A DNA stretch of 64,000 bases from Pseudomonas proteolytica (lineage in GTDB: Bacteria; Pseudomonadota; Gammaproteobacteria; Pseudomonadales; Pseudomonadaceae). The first letter of the stretch is position 1. Each line of letters starts with the position of its first letter. Location: assembly GCF_007858275.1 (NCBI RefSeq), contig NZ_VFEV01000027.1, positions 21,736-85,735 of the forward strand. The letters run 5' to 3'. The notes under the pieces were generated by a model. The model saw nothing but the letters and a program-made list of their open reading frames with translations, did not search any database and was not told where the DNA came from. Of this stretch, positions 27,076 through 35,720 are shown piece after piece. Made by a program: the position numbers and the translations under genes.

Positions 27076-27252
27076 GGTCTGGTGGGGTCTTGGCAAAGAG
27101 GAAAGCGGCAGATTATAGCTGTCGCGCCGTCCTACGGACAGCGGTGAGGGGCGGATGGTCGAAATGAACTGTAAAAACTCGACGTTCAGCGGTGATTAAG
27201 CCTGGAGTTGATATCATCCTGTCACATTTGGCCTGCGCAACCGCCCTTCGTT

Positions 27253-27936
27253 ATGTCCAGTTCACCCCCCAAGTACCCCGCTAAGCCCCTGCCTGATGGG
27301 TTTTTCGACCGCGACGCACAAACGCTCGCGAAAGATTTGCTGGGCAAAGTCATCCGTCACCGTGTCGGCGATGTGTGGCTGTCGGCGCGAATTATTGAAA
27401 CCGAAGCCTATTACCTGGCCGAAAAAGGCAGCCATGCGTCCCTCGGCTACACAGAAAAGCGTAAGGCTTTGTTTCTGGATGGCGGCCACATCTATATGTA
27501 CTACGCCCGTGGTGGCGACTCCCTGAACTTCAGCGCCCAGGGGCCGGGCAATGCCGTGCTGATCAAGTCGGCCTACCCGTGGGTGGATGAGGTTTCAGGG
27601 CCTGCAAGCCTGGCACAGATGCTGTTGAACAATCCCGACGCCAGCGGCCGCCAGCGCCCGGCCCACAAGCTCTGCGCCGGGCAGACGTTGCTGTGCAAGG
27701 CCCTGGGTTTGAAAGTGCCGATGTGGGACGCCAAGCGCTTCGACCAGGCGCTGCTCTACGTGGAGGATGTGGGCCTGGCGCCCACGCAAATTATCCAGAC
27801 CACCCGCCTGGGCATTCCCGGCGGGCGCGATGAACACCTGATGTATCGCTTCGTCGATGCTGACTTCGCACCCTATTGCACGCGGAACCCGTTGCGACGC
27901 GGCCAGGTCGAAGGCCGCGATTACGTTTTGATTTGA
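27253..27936 (+). CDS. mpg: DNA-3-methyladenine glycosylase (AAG family)
   Basis: The 227-aa enzyme excises alkylated purines. It belongs to the mammalian-type AAG/MPG family, as shown by LAKDLLGKVIRH, ARIIETEAYYLAEKGSHAS, the HIYMYYARGG motif and the C-terminal PGGRDEHLMYRFVD. It is probably a base excision repair enzyme working alone in the cytosol. The ATG at 27253 was preferred over an ATG-less leader upstream. It stands alone, divergent from proA. Confidence 0.92.
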   Translation: MSSSPPKYPAKPLPDGFFDRDAQTLAKDLLGKVIRHRVGDVWLSARIIETEAYYLAEKGSHASLGYTEKRKALFLDGGHIYMYYARGGDSLNFSAQGPGNAVLIKSAYPWVDEVSGPASLAQMLLNNPDASGRQRPAHKLCAGQTLLCKALGLKVPMWDAKRFDQALLYVEDVGLAPTQIIQTTRLGIPGGRDEHLMYRFVDADFAPYCTRNPLRRGQVEGRDYVLI

Positions 27937-27989
27937 ATATCTGAAACAACCGTTTCTGCTGGAAATGGCATCTGCAACACAGCCGATGC

Positions 27990-28022
27990 CCTGTAGGAGC
28001 TGGCTTGCCAGCCCCTACAAGG
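27990..28022. repeat. Single short REP hairpin
   Basis: CTGTAGGAGCTGGCTTGCCAG followed by CCCCTACAAGGG is a self-contained short imperfect palindrome. It is of the TGTAGGAGC subtype and unpaired. Confidence 0.6.
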
Positions 28023-28079
28023 GTCGCCGGTGTTTTGAGAAGCGCATTCCAGGCAGCGGTTCATTGATGGAGTGATTGT

Positions 28080-29396
28080 ATGGGCCCATGGCTCGATGGC
28101 ATTACCGGCTGGCTGACCCTCAATCCGCAATGGCTGGCGGCAGCGGTGTTTATCGTCGCCTTTGTGGAATGCCTGGCCATCGCCGGGATTATCGTGCCGG
28201 GTACGGTGCTGCTGTTCGCCATTGCCGCACTGGCCGGCAGCGGCGCGCTGTCCCTGGGCGAGACCTTGCTGCTGGGCTTGCTCGGCGGGCTGCTGGGCGA
28301 TGGGATTTCCTACTACCTGGGTCGGCATTTCCACCAGAACATCCGGCGCCTGCCCGGCCTGCGTCATCATCCCGAATGGATGGACGGGGCCGAGGCCTAC
28401 TTTCAGAAGTACGGCATCGTCAGCCTGCTGGTAGGGCGCTTCATTGGCCCACTGCGCCCCATGCTGCCCATGGTCGCAGGGATGTGCGACATGCCATTCC
28501 CGCGCTTTGCTGCCGTCAGCGTGCTGGCCGCCGCCGGCTGGTCGGTCGCCTACCTGTTGCCTGGCTGGGCCGCAGGTGCAGCGTTCCGCCTGCCGCTGCC
28601 CGAAGGGTTCTGGCCTGAGGCTGGGGTGGTTGCCGCCTGCCTGGCCGTGTTGTTCGGTATCGCCCTCAACAGCACCCTACGCGGCCACCGCCGCGCCACT
28701 CTGTGGGTGGGCTGCGCCAGCCTGGCCTTGTTGATTGCGATGTTTATCGGTTATCCGTACCTGAACCACTTTGACCAGGGATTGATGGCCCTGGTCCAGG
28801 AGCATCGCAGCCCGACCATGGACCGGGTCATGGTGATGATCACGCAGTTGGGCGAGTTCAAGAAGATGTTCGTCGCCAGCGCCGTGCTGACCGGCCTGCT
28901 GTTCCTGGCACGGCAATGGCGCCAGGGGATCTTTGTCGGCGCCACACTGCTGGGCGCCGCGCTGATCAATACCGGGAGCAAGCTGTTCTTTGCCCGTGGC
29001 CGACCAGAAATCCTCGTCGACCCGCTGACCAGCTTCAGCATGCCCAGCGGTCACGCCTCGGGCTCGTTTGCGTTCTTCCTCGCGCTGGCGGTGCTGGCCG
29101 GTCGCGGCCAACCGATTCGCATGCGTCTGGCCTGGCTGCTGCTGGGGGCGATCCCGGCCGCCGCCATTGCACTGTCACGGGTGTATCTGGGGGCGCACTG
29201 GCCGAGCGATATCCTGGCTGGCACCTTGCTGGCAATGACGGTTTGCGCCTTCAGCCTAACGCTGAGCCAGCGCCAGAGCTCGCTACCGCCCATGGCGCCA
29301 AAGGTCTGGTGGCTGATCGTGCCGGGATGCGTGGCGGTTCTGGGGTTCTTTGCCCTGACCGGGACCTCCCACGCTTTGCTGCGCTACGCCTACTGA
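28080..29396 (+). CDS. DedA-PAP2 fusion membrane protein
   Basis: The 438-aa inner-membrane protein joins a DedA/SNARE-associated domain (about residues 20-180, with VECLAIAGIIVPG, GDGISYYLGRHF, VGRFIGPLRPMLPMVAG) to a PAP2 phosphatase domain (about 215-400). The phosphatase signature is complete: KLFFARGRP, SMPSGHASG and SRVYLGAHWPSD. DedA proteins move polyprenyl or other lipids across the membrane, and PAP2 enzymes dephosphorylate lipid carriers, so a coupled undecaprenyl phosphate role is an inference. It is preceded by a short REP and an isolated ATG at 28080. Confidence 0.9.
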   Translation: MGPWLDGITGWLTLNPQWLAAAVFIVAFVECLAIAGIIVPGTVLLFAIAALAGSGALSLGETLLLGLLGGLLGDGISYYLGRHFHQNIRRLPGLRHHPEWMDGAEAYFQKYGIVSLLVGRFIGPLRPMLPMVAGMCDMPFPRFAAVSVLAAAGWSVAYLLPGWAAGAAFRLPLPEGFWPEAGVVAACLAVLFGIALNSTLRGHRRATLWVGCASLALLIAMFIGYPYLNHFDQGLMALVQEHRSPTMDRVMVMITQLGEFKKMFVASAVLTGLLFLARQWRQGIFVGATLLGAALINTGSKLFFARGRPEILVDPLTSFSMPSGHASGSFAFFLALAVLAGRGQPIRMRLAWLLLGAIPAAAIALSRVYLGAHWPSDILAGTLLAMTVCAFSLTLSQRQSSLPPMAPKVWWLIVPGCVAVLGFFALTGTSHALLRYAY

Positions 29397-29397
29397 T

Positions 29398-29610
29398 CTA
29401 GGCCGGACCAACCCAGTCCACGGGAGTGCTACGCCGCTCAGCACAGCGCTCCCGGCGTTCGAACAACATCTCATCGGCGATTTCGGCAGCCCGCTCGGCA
29501 ATGTACTCCGGGCCACGATCGCCAGCCTGCTGAATCAATTGCGCGGTCACACTGACAAAAAAAGCATCCCAGATCGGCTGCTCCGATGGCGGCAATCGAA
29601 TCATGTTCAT
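29398..29610 (-). CDS. Hypothetical protein, 70 aa
   Basis: A small soluble protein begins MNMIRLPPSEQPIWDAFF and is rich in Glu, Arg and Ala (ERAAEIADEMLFERRERCAE), probably helical. It shows no membrane segment or known motif. It lies just after the convergent DedA-PAP2 gene, 1 nt from its stop. It could start at the ATG at 29604 (MIRLPPS). I recognise no function. Confidence 0.7.
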   Translation of the reverse strand: MNMIRLPPSEQPIWDAFFVSVTAQLIQQAGDRGPEYIAERAAEIADEMLFERRERCAERRSTPVDWVGPA

Positions 29611-29711
29611 TCCCTGATAGTAGTGGCTGAAGCTCCACTATTTCAGGCGATGGGCACCCGGCATCGAAGAAAAATCCGAACCTTGCGCGGATGAATCCGA
29701 GACAATCCGGC

Positions 29712-30302
29712 TCAGGGAAACAGTTCACCCTGCAACTCATCCAGCAACAATTGGATCGCATCCAGACGCTGCTGGGGGTCGTCGAGTTGCAGCAACTTGA
29801 TCTTGTCTGCATCGGTGAACGGCAACAAGTAGGCCAGGCGGTTGCCCAACACCTGCTGCCCCTGCGCATCGGCGCCCATGTCCAACGAGGCGACCATCGG
29901 GTGCTCCGCCAGGGCCTCAAGCAGCGCCAACAAATCAGCATCCTCCTCGTCCAACGGGCGCTCGGGGAGGTCTTCCAGCCACTCGACATCCGCTACCAAC
30001 AGTTGATCGCGCTGCACATCCGCCTCGCGTACCCGAAACCTGCGCCCACCCTCGACCCGAATCCCCAGCAAGCCATTGTCCTGCTGCTTGAAATCACGAA
30101 TCAGCGCTTCGCAACCAATCACTGCATAGCCGTCGGGCGCCAGGCCGACTTCCTGGTCATCAAGGATGCAGACCACGCCGAAGCCTTCGCCCTTTTTCAT
30201 GCAGCGGCCGATCATGTCCAGGTAGCGCGCCTCGAACAGTTGCAGGTCGAGGGTGCAGCCTGGAAACAGCACCGTATTGAGAGGGAACAGCGCCAGACTC
30301 AT
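29712..30302 (-). CDS. LON peptidase substrate-binding (LON_substr_bdg) domain protein
   Basis: The 196-aa cytosolic protein consists of a PUA-like Lon N-terminal domain: LALFPLNTVLFPGCTLDLQL, FEARYLDMIGRCM and the GLLGIRVEGGRRF run. It lacks AAA+ and protease domains, so it may act as a substrate adaptor or be independent of Lon. It lies about 20 nt after the lrgB gene on the same strand and may share its transcript. Confidence 0.88.
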   Translation of the reverse strand: MSLALFPLNTVLFPGCTLDLQLFEARYLDMIGRCMKKGEGFGVVCILDDQEVGLAPDGYAVIGCEALIRDFKQQDNGLLGIRVEGGRRFRVREADVQRDQLLVADVEWLEDLPERPLDEEDADLLALLEALAEHPMVASLDMGADAQGQQVLGNRLAYLLPFTDADKIKLLQLDDPQQRLDAIQLLLDELQGELFP

Positions 30303-30323
30303 AAAGCGTTCCTTAAACCCGAT

Positions 30324-31040
30324 TTAAATCACCAAAGACACGGCCAGTGGCAGGAACACTGCCGTGGCCACGCCCATCAAACTCATCGCCAGAGCGGCAA
30401 AGGCCCCGCACTCTTCGCTTTCCTGCAAGGCCACCGAGGTGCCGACCGCGTGGGCAGTCATGCCCAGGGCCATGCCCCGTGCCTCAGGGCTGTGCACCCC
30501 CAGGCGAGACAGGAAAGCCGGCCCGATCATCGCACCGATCACCCCGGTGATCAGCACGAACACCGCCGCCAACGCCGCGACGCCGCCGATCTGCTCGGCC
30601 ACCAGCATGGCGATGGGCGAGGTCACGGACTTGGGCGCCATGGTCATCAGCACCATATGTTCGGCACCAAACCACCAGCCGAGCCACACACACAGGCCGG
30701 TGGCAAACACCCCGCCCACCATCAGCGTAGTAAAAATCGGCCAGAACAACTGGCGGATCCGCCGCAGGTTTAAATACAGCGGCACCGCCAGCGCCACGGT
30801 GGCCGGGCCCAGCAGGATGCTCATGATCTCGGTGCTTTTGCGATACTCGACATAGGTCAACCCGCACCCCAGCAGCACGCCGATCACCAGCAACATCGAG
30901 ACCAGTACCGGCTGCAGGAAGATCCAGCGGGTTTTCTCGAACCCCGCCAGTACCAGTTGATAGGCGCCCAACGTGATGCCGATACCAAACAAGGGATGGT
31001 GGATCACCGCCGCCCACGCGCCCTGCCAATCGAAGGTCAT
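30324..31040 (-). CDS. lrgB: LrgB family protein (CidB/LrgB)
   Basis: The 238-aa polytopic membrane protein belongs to the LrgB family, with seven or so hydrophobic segments, PKSVTSPIAMLVAEQIGG and GAMIGPAFLSRLGV as signatures. LrgAB/CidAB pairs are holin/antiholin-like and in several bacteria act in pyruvate uptake or metabolic stress. Its ATG overlaps the end of the cidA/lrgA-type gene by 4 nt, so both subunits are made together. Confidence 0.93.
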   Translation of the reverse strand: MTFDWQGAWAAVIHHPLFGIGITLGAYQLVLAGFEKTRWIFLQPVLVSMLLVIGVLLGCGLTYVEYRKSTEIMSILLGPATVALAVPLYLNLRRIRQLFWPIFTTLMVGGVFATGLCVWLGWWFGAEHMVLMTMAPKSVTSPIAMLVAEQIGGVAALAAVFVLITGVIGAMIGPAFLSRLGVHSPEARGMALGMTAHAVGTSVALQESEECGAFAALAMSLMGVATAVFLPLAVSLVI

Positions 31041-31399
31041 TGCCTCTCCTCCCGCCGCGCCTGGCGCTTGACCAGTTTTTGCATCATCACACCAACAACG
31101 CCCATGGCGATTACCAGCGACAGGACCAACGCCCCGACGATGGCCCAGAAATCGGCGGCAATGTCCTTGGCATATACCATCACCCCCACCGCCGGCGGCA
31201 CCAGCAGCAGTGGCAGGTAACGCAGCAGGCTGCTGGCCGCCAGGCTCAGCGGTTCACCGACCTCGCCGCGCCACACCAGATACGCCAGCAGCAACAGCAA
31301 GCCAACAATCGGCCCCGGCAAGATCGGCAGGAACAAGTGATTGATCGCCGTGCCCAGCAATTGAAACAACACCAGCCAAGTCAGACCGCGTAACAGCAT
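31037..31399 (-). CDS. CidA/LrgA family holin-like protein
   Basis: The 120-aa membrane protein has four hydrophobic segments and the family motif LFLPILPGPIVGLLLLLAYL. Such proteins form small membrane channels together with the LrgB-type partner encoded by the overlapping next gene. The C-terminus is short and basic (KLVKRQARREERQ). The 280-bp upstream gap holds a REP pair. No divergent LysR-type regulator is present next to it. Confidence 0.9.
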   Translation of the reverse strand: MLLRGLTWLVLFQLLGTAINHLFLPILPGPIVGLLLLLAYLVWRGEVGEPLSLAASSLLRYLPLLLVPPAVGVMVYAKDIAADFWAIVGALVLSLVIAMGVVGVMMQKLVKRQARREERQ

Positions 31400-31546
31400 G
31401 GGTTTTCTCCCCCCAAAAGCCCGTGGGCATTATAAGCACGCCGCTCCTATGAACAGGCATTCGCCAAAAGCATGGTGGGTTGACCGGGCCATTTGCCCAT
31501 GATGATCTACATTGGTTCTCGGGAATCCACCTAAAACAATAACCCC

Positions 31547-31648
31547 CTATAGGAACGAGCTTGCTCGCGAAAGCCGTCGACGATAACGGGTGCACCCAGG
31601 CAGTACGCGGTGACATTGGGTTTTTCGCGAGCAAGCTCGCTCCTACAA
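31547..31648. repeat. REP pair, GGAACGAGCTTGCTCGCGAA subtype
   Basis: CTATAGGAACGAGCTTGCTCGCGAA (31547-31571) and TTCGCGAGCAAGCTCGCTCCTAC (31624-31646) are inverted around a 50-bp spacer, between the divergent cidA and maoC genes. Confidence 0.8.
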
Positions 31649-31680
31649 GGGAATAGATTGATGAACCAAGGAGAGTCGCA

Positions 31681-32136
31681 ATGCCTTTCGTACCTGTAGC
31701 GCAACTCAATGAATATGTCGGCAAGGAACTGGGACGTTCCGCATGGCTCACCATCGACCAGGAGCGTATCAACCTGTTCGCAGAAGCGACCGGCGATTTT
31801 CAGTTCATCCACGTCGATCCGGTCAAAGCTGCCCAGACCCCATTTGGCAGCACCATTGCCCATGGCTTCCTGTCGCTGTCGCTGATCCCCAAGTTGATCG
31901 AAGACATCCTGATCATGCCCGAGGGCCTGAAGATGGCGGTCAACTACGGCCTGGACAGCGTGCGCTTTATCCAGCCGGTGAAGGTCAACTCCAAGGTGCG
32001 CCTGGCAGTGACCCTCACCGACGCCACCGAGAAAAAGCCGGGGCAGTGGCTGCTCAAGGCCACCTGCACCCTGGAAATCGAGGGCGAGGAAAAACCCGCC
32101 TACATCGCCGAATCATTGTCACTGTGCTTCGTCTGA
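31681..32136 (+). CDS. MaoC-like hydratase (R-specific enoyl-CoA hydratase family)
   Basis: The 151-aa hot-dog fold protein has the hydratase 2 motif in TGDFQFIHVDPVKAA (catalytic Asp and His) and the following AHGFLSLSLIPKLIEDILI. Such enzymes hydrate enoyl-CoA in fatty acid metabolism or supply PHA precursors. It starts at ATG 31681 with GGAGAG upstream. It is a single gene flanked by REP elements. Confidence 0.9.
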   Translation: MPFVPVAQLNEYVGKELGRSAWLTIDQERINLFAEATGDFQFIHVDPVKAAQTPFGSTIAHGFLSLSLIPKLIEDILIMPEGLKMAVNYGLDSVRFIQPVKVNSKVRLAVTLTDATEKKPGQWLLKATCTLEIEGEEKPAYIAESLSLCFV

Positions 32137-32140
32137 TACA

Positions 32141-32197
32141 CCTGTAGGAGCCGGCTTGCCGGCGATAGCGCCAGCAGTCGCGCCATCGCCGACAAGT
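32141..32197. repeat. Degenerate REP pair
   Basis: CCTGTAGGAGCCGGCTTGCCGGCGATAGCGCC is followed by GGCGCGACTGC-like inner arm and GCGCCATCGCCGACAAG, a decayed second arm, directly after the maoC-like stop. Confidence 0.6.
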
Positions 32198-32274
32198 CTG
32201 TATTAGCACACAGACCACTAGGTATAGCTTCCCCCGCTGCGGCATACTCGGCGCTCAATTATCCGGATCCCGCT

Positions 32275-33993
32275 ATGCGCCCAATCGTTCCCCTTGCTCT
32301 GGCCTTGTTGCTCACCGCTTGCGGCGACGGCGAACCCCTGTTGCCGCCCGACGCACGGCTGCCGGACGGCGGGCGTTATCGCGGGGATGTGGTCGATGGG
32401 CTGTTGCAAGGCCAGGGCCGGGTGGACTACCCCAACGGCAGTTGGTACGCCGGGCAATTCGACAAGGGCCAGTGGCATGGCCAGGGCGAATGGCACGGCA
32501 GCAATGGCGAAGTCTATAAAGGTCAGTTCCAGCAAGGCCTGTTCGATGGCCAGGGTACCCTGACCACCGCAGCCAACACCTATGTCGGCGGCTTCAAGCA
32601 AGGCCGGCGCAACGGCGAAGGCACCCTCAGAGAGGGGCAGATGACCTATCGCGGCGAATTCAAGGACGACCAGTATTCCGGCCTCGGCCGCCTGGAGTTG
32701 GCGGACGGCAGCCAATACCAGGGGCTGTTCGCCCACGGCAAACCCAACGGTGAAGGCCAGCGCAACGACGACAGCGGCAACCAGTTCAGCGGTCACTTCG
32801 TCAATGGCCAACTGGAAGGCAACGGCACCTTCAACAGTGCCGAAGGCGACATGTACATCGGCCACTTCAAGCAGAACCAACTCAACGGCAAGGGCCGCTA
32901 CGAAAACGCCGACGGCGATGTGTGGACCGGCGAGTTCCGCGAAGGCGCCCTCAGCGGCAAAGGCGAACTGACCGGTGTGGATGGCAGCCATTACATCGGG
33001 CAATTCAGTGATTGGCGCTTCACCGGTGAAGGGCGCCTGAACCTCAGCGATGGCAGTTTCTACATCGGTGGCTTCGACAACGACAGCTATCACGGGCAAG
33101 GCACCCTGGTGCTCACCGATGGCACGGTACAGGCCGGGACCTGGGCCAATGGCCTGCGCGTACGCGATGCCGATGGCAAGCTGTTGCCCGATGCCCTGGA
33201 GGTCGGGGTACTGGCCCAGGGGCGTTTGCTCGATAACGCCCTTGCCGCCGTGCCGGCGTCGACCCCGGCGGTCGAGCTGTACACCCTGGTGGTGGCCGGC
33301 GACGGCAAGCAAAGCGTATTCCTGCGCGAGGCCGACTATGTCAGCAACCTGCTGGCCAGCCGTTTCGGCGCCCGCGGGCAGATCCGCCTGGTCAACCATC
33401 GCGACCACATCGCCGACCGCCCGATGGCAACCCGCGAAAGCCTGCGCCGTGCCGTGCAGACCCTGGCCGAGCGCACCGGCCCCGAAGACCTGGTGTTTAT
33501 CTACCTGACCAGCCACGGCACCCACGAACACCAACTGGTGCTCGACCAACCCCGCATGGAGCTGGCCGACCTGCCGAGCGACGAACTGGCGGCGGTGATG
33601 GCGCCGCTGAAAAACCGCGACAAGGTCATCGTGATTTCAGCCTGCTACTCCGGTGGATTTATCCCGGCGCTCAAGGATGATCACACCCTGATCATGACCG
33701 CCTCGCGCGCCGATCGTGTGTCGTTTGGCTGCTCGGAAGAAGCCGACTTCACCTACTTTGGCGATGCCTTGTTCGCCCAGGCCCTGACCCAGACCGACGA
33801 TTTGCAACATGCTTTCAAGCTGGCCCAACGGCATGTGACCGAACGCGAAATGGCTGACAACTTCGAAGCCTCCGAACCACAGATCTGGGCCCCCAAGAGC
33901 GTCATCGCCCGCTGGCAATTATTACGCAAACAGCAGGCACGAAAGGCGCTGGAAAGCGTCTCTATCAATAGCAAGGAAGCAAAGAGCAACTAA
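32275..33993 (+). CDS. MORN-repeat lipoprotein with C-terminal caspase-like (peptidase C13) domain
   Basis: The 572-aa protein is exported: its signal peptide ends LLTAC with lipidated C16. Residues about 34-295 hold a dozen MORN repeats (YRGDVVDGLLQGQGRVDYPN, YAGQFDKGQWHGQGEW, YKGQFQQGLFDGQGTL and so on). A C-terminal clan-CD cysteine peptidase domain (about 335-545) has a His-Gly pair at H414 (FIYLTSHGTHEH) and a nucleophile C457 (VIVISACYSGGFI), as in C13/legumain-like peptidases. Both catalytic residues are present, so it may be an active periplasmic or outer-membrane protease. MORN repeats commonly bind lipids or proteins. Its substrate is not known. The flanking genes offer no clue. Confidence 0.88.
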   Translation: MRPIVPLALALLLTACGDGEPLLPPDARLPDGGRYRGDVVDGLLQGQGRVDYPNGSWYAGQFDKGQWHGQGEWHGSNGEVYKGQFQQGLFDGQGTLTTAANTYVGGFKQGRRNGEGTLREGQMTYRGEFKDDQYSGLGRLELADGSQYQGLFAHGKPNGEGQRNDDSGNQFSGHFVNGQLEGNGTFNSAEGDMYIGHFKQNQLNGKGRYENADGDVWTGEFREGALSGKGELTGVDGSHYIGQFSDWRFTGEGRLNLSDGSFYIGGFDNDSYHGQGTLVLTDGTVQAGTWANGLRVRDADGKLLPDALEVGVLAQGRLLDNALAAVPASTPAVELYTLVVAGDGKQSVFLREADYVSNLLASRFGARGQIRLVNHRDHIADRPMATRESLRRAVQTLAERTGPEDLVFIYLTSHGTHEHQLVLDQPRMELADLPSDELAAVMAPLKNRDKVIVISACYSGGFIPALKDDHTLIMTASRADRVSFGCSEEADFTYFGDALFAQALTQTDDLQHAFKLAQRHVTEREMADNFEASEPQIWAPKSVIARWQLLRKQQARKALESVSINSKEAKSN

Positions 33994-34021
33994 GCTGAAA
34001 CTGTATCAAGGGGGAAATACC

Positions 34022-34663
34022 ATGTACTTGACGCCTCAGCATATATTGCTTGCCGGAGCCTCGGGCTTGACCGGGGAACATCTGCTGGACCGCCTGCTCA
34101 ACGAGCCCACCGTCACCCGCGTATTGGCGCCCAGCCGCCGCCCGTTGGCCGAACACCCGCACCTGGAAAACCCGGTCGGCGATCCCAACGTATTGCTGCC
34201 ACAACTGAGCGGCCGGGTCGACCTGGCCTTCTGCTGCCTGGGCACCACCTTGAAAAAGGCCGGCTCGGAGGAAGCCTTTCGCGCGATCGACCTGGACCTG
34301 GTGGTAGCGTTCGGCAAGCGCGCACGGGAGATGGGCGCACGGCACCTGATTGTGATCAGCGCCATTGCCGCCGATCCAAAGTCCTCGGTGTTCTACAACC
34401 GGGTCAAAGGGGAAATGGAGCAGGCGTTGCAGGCCCAGGACTGGCCGCAGTTGACCATCGTGAGGCCTTCGCTGCTGCTGGGCGAACGGCTGGAGACCCG
34501 GCTCGCGGAAAAGCTCGCGGGGCCGCTGTCGCGGCTGATTCCCGGTAAATATCGCGGCATTGAAGTGTGTGAACTGGCCCGGGCCATGTGGCGCCTGGCG
34601 CTGGAAGAGCAGGATGGAGTGCGGATCGTCGAGTCGGACGAGTTGCGCAAGCTCGGCAAGTGA
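34022..34663 (+). CDS. NAD(P)-binding oxidoreductase, HTATIP2-like
   Basis: The 213-aa Rossmann-fold protein begins with HILLAGASGLTGEHLLDRLL, a glycine-rich nucleotide-binding loop, and contains VISAIAADPKSSVFYNRVKG, with the Tyr and Lys of atypical SDR enzymes. It follows the MORN-peptidase gene after 28 nt and may be co-transcribed with it. No substrate can be inferred. Confidence 0.82.
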   Translation: MYLTPQHILLAGASGLTGEHLLDRLLNEPTVTRVLAPSRRPLAEHPHLENPVGDPNVLLPQLSGRVDLAFCCLGTTLKKAGSEEAFRAIDLDLVVAFGKRAREMGARHLIVISAIAADPKSSVFYNRVKGEMEQALQAQDWPQLTIVRPSLLLGERLETRLAEKLAGPLSRLIPGKYRGIEVCELARAMWRLALEEQDGVRIVESDELRKLGK

Positions 34664-34690
34664 GTCTGCTCAACGGTTTTGCACCGGCCC

Positions 34691-34783
34691 AATGTGGGAG
34701 CGGGCTTGCTCGCGAAGGCGTAGTGTCAGTCAATGGATCAGGTGACTGACACTGCGCCTTCGCGAGCAAGCCCGCTCCCACAT
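34691..34783. repeat. REP pair with extended stem
   Basis: AATGTGGGAGCGGGCTTGCTCGCGAAGG (34691-34718) and its inverted partner (34756-34783) also share the inner arms GTGTCAGTCA / TGACTGACAC, giving a long cruciform. Confidence 0.85.
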
Positions 34784-34813
34784 TTCAGGTCGGTGTTAAA
34801 CCTTGGCTCAGCG

Positions 34814-35098
34814 TTACAACCCACCCGTCGCATTAAACCCAACCCCCAATACCGTCAACGCCGACAGCGGCAACAGCAGTGTGTCGAGCAACGCACTGGC
34901 TGGCAGATCAAGGCCCGGATAGCTCGGCGCTTCGGCGCCAAAGCGGTCCATGGCGCAACAACCACCCTGCATCGCATACAAGTCCAGGCGCGTCCCCGCA
35001 TACACCACTGGCGCGCCGGGTTTGGCCGCATCCAGGGTGCGCGCGGTGGCGCAGCCCATCAGTTGCAGTGCCAGCACCATCAACAAGAGTTTATTCAT
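34814..35098 (-). CDS. YceK/YidQ family lipoprotein
   Basis: The 94-aa protein has a lipoprotein signal peptide (MNKLLLMVLALQLMGC) and the DUF1375/YceK-type body with PVVYAGTRLDLYAMQGG and DLPASALLDTLLLPLSAL. Its function is unknown. The start overlaps the ubiX stop by 8 nt; an ATG one codon upstream is equally possible. Confidence 0.85.
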   Translation of the reverse strand: MNKLLLMVLALQLMGCATARTLDAAKPGAPVVYAGTRLDLYAMQGGCCAMDRFGAEAPSYPGLDLPASALLDTLLLPLSALTVLGVGFNATGGL

Positions 35099-35720
35099 CA
35101 CTGCTCAAATGATGCTCACCCCAACGCGGCAACATGTCCTGGGGGATATTCAGCAGGTTGAGAACCCGCGCCACCACGAAATCCACCAGGTCATCGATGG
35201 TCTGTGGCTGATGATAGAAGCCCGGCGATGCCGGCAGGATGGTCACGCCCATATTCGACAGCTTGAGCATATGCTCCAGGTGAATGCTCGAGTAAGGCGC
35301 CTCGCGCGGCACCAGGATCAACTGGCGGCGCTCCTTCAAGGTCACGTCCGCCGCGCGCTCGATCAGGTTATTGCAAGCGCCGGTGGCGATCGCCGACAAC
35401 GTGCCGGTGGAGCATGGCACCACCACCATCGCCGCAGGCGCACCGGAGCCGGAGGCCACCGGTGACATCCAGTCTTCCTTGCCATAGACCTTGATCTGCC
35501 CCGCCGCCGCACCGGTGTATTCGGTGAGGAAGGCCTGCATCATCTGCACCTTGGGCGGCAGCGAGACGTCAGTCTCGGTGGCCATCACCAATTGCGCGGC
35601 CTTGGAAATCAGGAAATGAACCTCGCGGTCTTCACGCACCAGGCAATCGAGCAAACGCAACCCATAAGGCGCGCCGGACGCGCCAGTCATCGCCAGGGTA
35701 ATGCGCTCCGGGCCGCTCAT
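35091..35720 (-). CDS. ubiX: Flavin prenyltransferase UbiX
   Basis: The 209-aa enzyme makes prenylated FMN for the UbiD decarboxylase in ubiquinone synthesis. The flavoprotein motif ITLAMTGASGAPYGLRLLDCL and the conserved PVASGSGAPAAMVVVPCSTG and VPREAPYSSIHLEHM runs are present. The start overlaps the mpl stop by 4 nt (ATGA). The mpl-ubiX pair is also found in P. aeruginosa. Confidence 0.96.
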   Translation of the reverse strand: MSGPERITLAMTGASGAPYGLRLLDCLVREDREVHFLISKAAQLVMATETDVSLPPKVQMMQAFLTEYTGAAAGQIKVYGKEDWMSPVASGSGAPAAMVVVPCSTGTLSAIATGACNNLIERAADVTLKERRQLILVPREAPYSSIHLEHMLKLSNMGVTILPASPGFYHQPQTIDDLVDFVVARVLNLLNIPQDMLPRWGEHHLSSDE

